From an uncultured Clostridia bacterium (GTDB lineage Bacteria > Bacillota > Clostridia > TANB77 > CAG-508), in NCBI GenBank assembly GCA_947629995.1, contig CANRFX010000022.1, forward strand, positions 1 through 14,880: a stretch of 14,880 nt of DNA, written 5' to 3'. Position 1 is the first letter of the stretch. Each line of letters begins with the position of its first letter. Positions 9,336 to 14,880 of the stretch are shown piece by piece. The notes beneath the pieces are model-generated. The model saw only the letters and a program-made list of their open reading frames with translations, did not search any database and was not told the DNA's origin. The position numbers were made by a program, and so were the translations under genes.

Positions 9336-11034
9336 AGGATTTACATATAAAGTTTTATTATTCGTATATATTACCATACCTGGTTTTGAACCTTGTGGCT
9401 TTCTAACATATTTAACTTCACAAAAATCAACAGGAACATTAGAAGAAAGTTTTGCTTTACTATGATATGCTGTAATTTGTGCACATTGAATCAAAATATT
9501 ATCATTTGGCATAATATTATTATTTAATTGCAAAATAGCATGGCTTCCATGAATATCTTTTGTATGAAACCAAAGGTCAGTTTTTTTAGCATATTTTAAA
9601 GTTAAATAATCATTTTCTTTATTATTTCTTCCAACCAATAAAGTATAATCTTCAATCTTATATTTAATTGGATTGAAAGAAACAGTTTTATTTTTTGTAA
9701 GAGAAGATTTCTTTATTTTTTCTTTTTTATGTTTTTTATAAGAATCAACTTTTTCTTTAAAAATAACATTTTCCGAAATTTCTTCGAAAATTTCAGAAAC
9801 TTCTTCTAGGGTATTTGCTGTTTCTAGTTCATATACAACACTTTCGATATAATCTAATTCTTTTAAAGTTTCTTGCTTTTGTTTAGAAACAACTTCTAAA
9901 GCATTTTTTAATTTATTATATTTTTTAAAAAACATTTTAGCATTTAAAGCAGGAGTATATTTATCATCTAAAGGAATAATTATTTTGTTGTTATTATCGT
10001 AATAATTTTCAAGTTGAATTTCTTTCATGTTTTCATTTTTTATATGATACAAATTAGCAGTAATCAATTCTCCATATAATTTATATTTATCCATATCTTT
10101 ACAAGTTTCTAATTTTGCATCAATATTTTGAAGCTTTTTTTTATATTTTTTTAAAGTTGATAAAATCATTTTTAAAATACTATCACGATAAATTTTAAAT
10201 TCTTCACCGAGTTTCTTTTTCATAATAAAAATCATCTAAAAAGAAATTTAAATGAAAAGGACTATCATTTTCTAGCTGTTTTTCGGTTAAGACATAGTCT
10301 TTTTTTCCAGAATCTATTATAATAAAATCTAATGAATTATTATCAGTCAAATTTATAATATTTTTAATATATTCATATAACTTTTTAACATTATCATAAT
10401 TAAGATTAGTAATATTAAGACGTTCAAGAGATGCAGTTACAAAAGATTTGCTAATACCATTAAAGACATCACTAATTTCTTTAGAGGAAAGTTTTTTATA
10501 AAAATCTTCAAAAGTTAAACAATCTAAAAAATTATATTTGGAAGTAGTAGGATAAACATATTTAACGTGAGGAACTATACTTCTTAAAGTATCTTCATTA
10601 TTAATGTGTCTTAGACTATCAATAATTATGTTTTGTTCATCTAATAAAATAATGTTGCAATGTTTTCCCATTAACTCAATTATTAGTTTTTTAGAAATAA
10701 TATCATCAAAATCATCCAAACCTTCTAAATCAATTATAACTAATCTTTCTAAATTATTGGTAGTAATATTTTTTATATACATACCAATTAAATGTTTACG
10801 AAGAAGCATACAAAAATTAGGGGCAGATTTTGGATTTTGTTTTGGGTGTGTAGTTAAATTAATTCTATAATTTTGAGAATCAATACATATATTTAGTAAG
10901 TAATGAAGACCAGAAGAATAAAGCCCTAAAATAACAGTATTTTTATTTGGCTCAAAAACTTTATCTATTCTGCTACCTGAAAGATTTTGCAATTCAGATG
11001 CAATTGCTTTTGTTACAATTCCGTCAAATGCCAT
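9327..11034 (-). CDS. rqcH: RqcH (NFACT family) ribosome quality-control factor; one CGG +1 recoding site
   Basis: Bacterial Rqc2/NEMF homologue that binds 50S subunits carrying stalled nascent chains and recruits tRNA-Ala for C-terminal alanine tailing; older annotations call it a fibronectin-binding protein. Start ATG is at 11034-11032 with AAGGAG at 11049-11044. Skipping the C at 10209 joins the two frames into 568 residues, against about 570 for B. subtilis RqcH. The NFACT-N domain opens with MAFDGIVTKAIASEL and contains MLLRKHL. The conserved Asp-Arg pair of NFACT-N appears as Glu96-Arg97. A Lys/Glu-rich helical middle follows, then an NFACT-R domain with KKTDLWFHTKDIHGSHAIL. Unshifted reading ends at a UGA directly after CGG, giving only the N-terminal half. 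It is divergent from the MATE gene. Confidence 0.95.
10206..10209 (-). other. CGGU recoding site 8 (RqcH, Gly276), on the minus strand
   Basis: On the coding (minus) strand the in-frame CGG occupies 10209-10207 and follows ACT; the next codon is UGA (10206-10204). Skipping the C gives YEKETGEEFKIYRD. The inserted base is a C on the coding strand, i.e. a G on the plus strand, so the pattern follows the gene and not the assembly strand. Confidence 0.92.
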
Positions 11035-11050
11035 ATTATTTTACTCCTTT

Positions 11051-11079
11051 CTTATATGTTATTTATTATAACATATAAG
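11051..11079 (-). promoter_or_regulatory. Promoter region of rqcH with an inverted repeat
   Basis: On the minus strand an extended -10 element (TG-N-TATAAT) ends at 11065, about 30 bases before the rqcH start. I see only a poor -35, as is common for extended -10 promoters. A 12-bp perfect inverted repeat (11051-11062 and 11068-11079, loop of 5) covers this -10 and could be an operator or a leader hairpin. Confidence 0.5.
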
Positions 11080-11113
11080 AATAAAAAAAGCTATTGCTAA
11101 AAAAGTTCAAACC

Positions 11114-11154
11114 TTGACAAATGGTAATTAATTATGATAAAATAACATTTGTTA
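11114..11154 (+). promoter_or_regulatory. Promoter and possible operator of the MATE fusion gene
   Basis: TTGACA (11114-11119) is followed by a TAAAAT-type -10 (11138-11143, 18-base spacer). A short dyad TAACA-TT-TGTTA (11143-11154) sits at the likely start of transcription. ACAAATG (11117-11123) in the -35 region is the inverse of CATTTGT (11146-11152). These look like regulator sites, but no regulator is identified. Confidence 0.5.
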
Positions 11155-11159
11155 AAAAA

Positions 11160-11200
11160 ATGAAGAAAGCCAACACAAAGTAGTAGTGTGTTGTCTTTTT
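11160..11200 (+). promoter_or_regulatory. Leader hairpin with a seven-codon ORF upstream of the MATE gene
   Basis: A hairpin pairs 11166-11177 with 11187-11198 (CAACACA with TGTGTTG plus an AAAG/CTTT extension across one mismatch), followed by a T run: a terminator shape placed between promoter and start codon. A tiny ORF, ATG 11160-11162 reading MKKANTK and stopping at TAG 11181-11183, runs into the hairpin. It has no obvious ribosome binding site. Together they could be a ribosome-controlled attenuator. Confidence 0.4.
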
Positions 11201-11230
11201 AAATGATTTTAAATCAAAGGAGGAAGAAAA

Positions 11231-13232
11231 TTGGAAAAGGAAGAAAATATATTAGGAACAGAAAAAATAGGAAAACTAATTAGAAAATTTTCTATTCCTT
11301 GTATTATATCTCTACTTGTTAATTCTTTATATAATATTGTAGATCAAATTTTTATTGGTAATGGTGTAGGTTATTTAGGAAATGGAGCAACTAATGTAGT
11401 TTTTCCATTAACAATGATTGGTTTAGCATTTAGTTTAATGTTAGGAGATGGATCAGCAAGTTATTTAAGCTTAAAATTAGGGGAAAAGAAAAAAGAGGAT
11501 GCGGCAAAAGGTGTAGGAAATGGAATAATATTATCAGTAATTATATCAATATTATTTGGAATTGTTACATTACTATTTTTGCCACAACTATTAAATTTAT
11601 TTGGTTGTACAGACAATTTAAGAGAGTATGCTTTAAGTTATGGAAAAATTATTGCAATTCGGATTACCTTTTATGATGATAGGTACTACCTTAAATTCAA
11701 TTATTAGAGCAGATGGAAGTCCTACTTATTCAATGACAACAATGGTAACAGGTGCAATTTTAAATACTATTTTAGATCCAATTTTTATTTTTGTATTTAA
11801 AATGGGAGTAGAAGGAGCAGCTATTGCAACAATATTTAGTCAATTTGTTACTTTTTTATTTAACATAATTTATATTAAGAAATTTAAAACTATTACAATA
11901 AACAAAGAGATATTTAAGATTAAATTTGATATTGGAAAAAGAGTAATGGCATTAGGAATTAGCAGTTTTATTACTCAAATGAGTTTTGTATTTGTAGTAG
12001 CAGTAGAGAACAATTTATTAGGAAAATATGGAGCAAATAGTAAATTTGGTTCAGAAATACCAATTACAGTACTTGGAATTGTAATGAAAATTAGTCAAAT
12101 ATTAAATAGTATTATTATTGGTATTGCAGTAGGAGCACAACCAATTTTTGGCTATAATTATGGAGCAAGAAAATTTGACCGTGTTAAAGAAACACTAAAA
12201 AAGGTACTAGGTTTAGGTATTATTATTAGTACAATAGCATTTATTTTATTCCAAACAATACCAGATAAACTAATTTCTATTTTTGGTAGTGGAGACCAAA
12301 ACTATATGGAATTTGCTTGTTTAGCATTTAGGATATATTTATTACTTTGCATTTGCAATGGAATTCAAATTCCATCTGGAATATTTTTTCAAGCTATTGG
12401 AAAAAGTATCAAGAGTGCAGCATTATCTTTGTCTAGACAAATTGTATTTTTAATACCTGCTATGATTATTTTAAGTAGCATATTCGGAATAATGGGAATT
12501 CTTTATGGAGGTCCAGTTGCAGATGGCTTAGCATTTATAATTGCAGGAGTATTATTAGTTCTAGAACTTAAAAAATTAAAACCAAATAGTACAATAAGTA
12601 ATGCTTTAATAGATGATACAAGTACAGATAATAAATTAACTAAGCAAATGGTAATTACAATTTCTAGAGAATATGGTTCTGGCGGAAGATACATTGGAAG
12701 ACTAGTTGCAGATAAATTAGGAATAAAATTCTATGATAAAGATTTTATAGAAAAAGTGGCTAAAATAACTGGATTATCAGCAGATTACATTGAAAATAAT
12801 GAACAGAAAAGAGATGCTTTAGCTAATTTAAATAATGGATATTATTTTGGATTAAACAATGCAGATGAATTATTTATAAAAGAATCAGAACTTATAAAAG
12901 AAGTTGCAGATAAAGAATCTTGTGTTATTATTGGAAGATGTGCAGATTTTATTTTAAAAGATAGAAAAAATGTTTTAAAAGTATTTGTATATAGCAATAT
13001 GGAGGATAAAATAGAAAGAGCAACTAATATTTATGGATTTGATAAAAATAATGCAGAAAAAGAAATAAAAAGAATTGATAAATTAAGAGCAAATCATTAT
13101 AAATATTATACTGAAAAAGATTGGAAAGATTATAGTAATTATGATATATGTATAAATAGTGATGTTTTAGGAGTAGAAAAAGCAGCAGATTTAATTTGCA
13201 AAATGGTTCAAGAAGAAAGTTTGCACATTTAA
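11231..13232 (+). CDS. MATE-family efflux transporter fused to a cytidylate-kinase-like domain; one CGG +1 recoding site
   Basis: Membrane antiporter of the MATE (MepA/NorM-like) multidrug family with a C-terminal soluble domain. The start is a TTG at 11231, chosen because GGAGG (11219-11223) is 7 bases upstream and no ATG fits. Skipping C11660 joins the frames into 666 residues. Residues 1 to about 450 show twelve-segment MATE character (NSLYNIVDQIFIG, recoded IAIGLPFMMIG at Gly144, GAQPIFGYNYGAR, PSGIFFQAIGK). From Met473 the sequence QMVITISREYGSGGRYIG, followed by LGIKFYDKDFIEK, matches the cytidylate-kinase-like family (the PF13189 type), which has GSGGR in place of a Lys-containing P-loop. 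The fusion is continuous, with a short polar linker and no stop. The role of the kinase-like domain is unknown. The iscR start follows 22 bases after the stop, so co-transcription is likely. Confidence 0.92.
11660..11663 (+). other. CGGA recoding site 9 (MATE fusion, Gly144)
   Basis: The in-frame CGG follows ATT. Skipping C11660 gives KIIAIGLPFMMIGTTLN; the Gly-x-Pro is typical of MATE proteins. Unshifted reading runs to TAG 11705-11707. Confidence 0.93.
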
Positions 13233-13254
13233 ATTTTTTAAGGAGGATATTGAC

Positions 13255-13654
13255 ATGAAAATATCAACAAAAGGAAGATATGCTATAAGAGTTATGATGG
13301 ACTTAGCAATGAATGGAGACGAAAAGTTTATATCTTTAAAAGATATAGCACAAAGACAAGAATTATCTAATAAATATTTAGAACAAATTATAGCAATGTT
13401 AAATAAAGCAGGGTTTTTAGAAACAGCAAGAGGAAATAATGGAGGGTATAAATTAGCAAAGAAAGCGGAAGAATATACAGTAGGGGATATTTTAAGAGCA
13501 ACCGAAGGAGATTTAGCTCCAATTTATTGCCTAACAGAAGACCGGTGAATGTGATAAAAGAGAAAATTGCAAAACCCTTTCTTTTTGGAAAGGATTAGAT
13601 GATGTTATTAATGACTATGTTGATAGTAAGACTTTAAAAGATTTAATAAAATAA
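13255..13654 (+). CDS. iscR: Rrf2/IscR-family iron-sulfur regulator; one CGG +1 recoding site
   Basis: Winged-helix repressor of the Rrf2 family that senses iron-sulfur cluster status and usually controls the adjacent cysteine desulfurase. ATG 13255 has AAGGAGG at 13240-13246. The N-terminus MKISTKGRYAIRVMMDLA and helix-turn-helix region LSNKYLEQIIAMLNKAGFLETARGNNGGYKLAK are diagnostic. Skipping C13543 extends the protein from 96 to 132 residues and adds the C-terminus ECDKRENC...FWKGLDDVI. The three cluster-ligand cysteines then sit at 92, 99 and 105, very close to the E. coli IscR ligands (92, 98, 104). Unshifted reading stops at a UGA directly after CGG and would leave only Cys92. It is followed by the iscS promoter carrying two likely operators. 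Confidence 0.93.
13543..13546 (+). other. CGGU recoding site 10 (IscR, Gly97)
   Basis: The in-frame CGG follows GAC, and the next unshifted codon is TGA (13546-13548). Skipping C13543 gives LTEDGECDKRENC and restores the second and third cluster cysteines. Confidence 0.92.
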
Positions 13655-13660
13655 TTGTAA

Positions 13661-13715
13661 TTCCTATTGACTTACTAGGAAATATATAGTATAATTCCTA
13701 CTGAATTAATAGGAA
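13661..13715 (+). promoter_or_regulatory. iscS promoter with two IscR-type operators
   Basis: TTGACT (13667-13672) and TATAAT (13690-13695) are 17 bases apart. Two copies of TTCCTA-N9-TAGGAA lie at 13661-13681 and 13695-13715. The first covers the -35, the second the start-site region, and they are 34 bp apart start to start. The spacers are also similar (TTGACTTAC and CTGAATTAA). This arrangement suits repression by the Rrf2/IscR protein encoded just upstream, by steric block of RNA polymerase. Binding is inferred. Confidence 0.8.
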
Positions 13716-13729
13716 AGGAAAGGGAAAAT

Positions 13730-14880
13730 ATGAAAACAATATATTTAGATAATAATGCAACAACTAAAACAGATGAAGAAGTTGTAAAAGCAATGATGCC
13801 ATATTTATTAGAAAACTATGGTAATCCATCTTCTATCTATAAAATAGGAAGAGAAAATAGAAAAGCAGTTGAAGAGGCTAGAGAAAAAGTAGCAAAAGCT
13901 TTAAACTGTGAACCAAACGAAATTTATTTTACAGCAGGAGGAAGTGAAAGTGATAACACAGCAATAAAAGGAATAGCACATAGTTACAAATATAAAGGAA
14001 ACCATATTATAACATCATGCATTGAGCATCCAGCAGTATTAGAAACTTGTAAGCAACTAGAAAAAGAAGGATTCGAAGTAAGTTATATTGGTGTAGATGA
14101 AAATGGAATCATAAAATTAGATGAGTTAGAAAAAGCAATAAAAGAAACAACAACACTAATTACTGTTATGTTTGCAAATAATGAAATTGGAACAATAGAG
14201 CCAATTAAAGAAATAGGAGAAATTGCAAAAAAACATAATGTGTATTTCCATACAGATGCAGTACAAGCAGTTGGAAGTGTAAGAATTGATGTAAAAGAAT
14301 TAAACATTGACAGTTTATCATTATCAGCTCACAAATTTTATGGACCAAAAGGAATTGGTGTATTATATGTAAGAAAAGGAGTTAGATTTGATAAATTTAT
14401 AAACGGAGGACATCAAGAAAGAAATAAAAGAGCAGGGACAGAAAATGTACCAGGAATTGTAGGTTTAGGAAAAGCAATAGAACTTGCATACGAAAACTTA
14501 GAAGAACACAATAAAAAAATAAAAGAATTAAGAGACTACTATGTAGCACAAATAGAAGAAAAAATACCATATATTAAGGTAAATGGCGATAGAGTAAAAA
14601 GATTACCAGGAAATAGCAATATCTCATTTAGATTTATTGAAGGAGAAGGATTACTTTTAAACTTAGATTTAAAAGGAATTTGTGCATCAAGTGGTAGTGC
14701 TTGTACATCTGGTTCTTTAGATCCATCACATGTATTACTTGCAATTGGCTTACCACATGAAATAGCACATGGCTCTCTTAGAATTTCAATAGGAAAAAAT
14801 AACACAAAAGAAGAAATTGATTATGTAATTGAAAGTTTAGTAGAAATAGTCGGAAGACTAAGAGAAATGTCACCATTATG
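13730..14880 (+). CDS. iscS: Cysteine desulfurase IscS/NifS, incomplete at the right edge
   Basis: PLP-dependent enzyme that takes sulfur from cysteine as a persulfide for iron-sulfur cluster assembly and other thiolation pathways. ATG 13730 follows a purine-rich AGGAAAGGG. The window holds 383 codons and no stop; family members are about 385-400 residues, so only the last residues are missing. The N-terminus IYLDNNATTKTDEEV is diagnostic. PLP residues include the HTDAVQ region and Schiff-base Lys202 in SAHKFYGPKG. The active-site Cys325 lies in SSGSACTSGSLDPSH, the extended loop of NifS/IscS (class I) enzymes. There is no in-frame CGG; two CGG triplets at 14404 and 14851 straddle codons and are read normally. 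Its position behind iscR and its operators predicts iron-sulfur-dependent control. An iscU is likely just outside the window. Confidence 0.96.
   Translation, partial: MKTIYLDNNATTKTDEEVVKAMMPYLLENYGNPSSIYKIGRENRKAVEEAREKVAKALNCEPNEIYFTAGGSESDNTAIKGIAHSYKYKGNHIITSCIEHPAVLETCKQLEKEGFEVSYIGVDENGIIKLDELEKAIKETTTLITVMFANNEIGTIEPIKEIGEIAKKHNVYFHTDAVQAVGSVRIDVKELNIDSLSLSAHKFYGPKGIGVLYVRKGVRFDKFINGGHQERNKRAGTENVPGIVGLGKAIELAYENLEEHNKKIKELRDYYVAQIEEKIPYIKVNGDRVKRLPGNSNISFRFIEGEGLLLNLDLKGICASSGSACTSGSLDPSHVLLAIGLPHEIAHGSLRISIGKNNTKEEIDYVIESLVEIVGRLREMSPL

Noticed and set aside
10604..10870. Plus-strand open frame inside rqcH, and similar antisense frames in other genes
   Set aside because: These are shadows of real coding sequence on the opposite strand, with no homology or ribosome binding sites.
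11035..11230. A riboswitch or tRNA in the rqcH-MATE intergenic region
   Set aside because: Only simple hairpins and promoter elements are seen; no conserved aptamer core, cloverleaf or CCA end.
2581..13546. Reassignment of CGG to another amino acid without a frame change (CGG to Trp or Gln has been reported in some bacteria)
   Set aside because: A triplet reassignment would leave the downstream frame unchanged. Here the downstream homology is always in the +1 frame, and two sites are followed at once by UGA.
961..13654. Pseudogene decay as the explanation for six broken genes
   Set aside because: Decay gives mixed indels, stops and lost motifs. Here all ten disruptions are the same C before an in-frame GGN, and every catalytic motif outside them is intact. 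Essential-type families such as IscR, and a gene with five sites, stay open across every segment.

Overview
The window is strongly A+T-rich DNA from a low-GC Firmicute, most likely an uncultured gut-type member of the Clostridia. That placement rests on the gene families (Gram-positive LexA, AddA, full-length RqcH, IscR/IscS, a paired ABC exporter), on AGA as the main Arg codon, and on strong AGGAGG-type ribosome binding sites. It is an inference; no rRNA is present. Nine protein genes fill most of the window. No tRNA, rRNA, CRISPR array or insertion sequence was seen.

Layout, left to right: lexA (159-809); two adjacent ABC half-transporter genes (961-3229 and 3233-5043) forming an asymmetric heterodimeric exporter; a long inverted repeat (5045-5163); addA (5179-8767); a 150-residue membrane-anchored protein of unknown function (8842-9294); rqcH on the minus strand (11034-9327); a MATE transporter fused to a cytidylate-kinase-like domain (11231-13232); an iscR/Rrf2 regulator (13255-13654); and iscS/nifS (13730 to the right edge, incomplete).

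The main result concerns the genetic code. Read conventionally, six of the nine genes are broken by ten frameshifts. All ten are the same event: an in-frame CGG codon where reading must move +1, so that the C is skipped and the following GGN is read as glycine. With that single rule (CGGN = one Gly) every broken gene becomes one full-length protein of normal size: 755, 601, 1195, 568, 666 and 132 residues. Several of the restored glycines are ones the families conserve, for example the first Gly of an ABC Walker A motif. Every in-frame CGG in the window is such a site (10 of 10), and none encodes Arg. Fourteen CGG triplets in the other two codon phases, nine of them of the form NNC-GGN, leave the frame intact. 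The site in the minus-strand gene follows the rule on its own coding strand. This points to a genome-wide +1 recoding of CGG, probably an unassigned Arg codon read as part of a glycine quadruplet, rather than to pseudogenes or random sequencing error. The codons before the sites are diverse, which argues against classical P-site slippage.

Regulatory DNA is also readable. Consensus-like promoters precede lexA, the ABC pair, the 150-residue gene, MATE and iscS. Two copies of a TTCCTA-N9-TAGGAA dyad bracket the iscS promoter and are the likely IscR operators. A dyad surrounds the -10 of the ABC promoter, and a hairpin with a tiny ORF lies in the MATE leader. RqcH (rescue of stalled nascent chains) and IscR both need recoding for their own synthesis, and in both the unshifted frame stops at a UGA immediately after CGG. 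If recoding efficiency varies, this could couple their expression to it.
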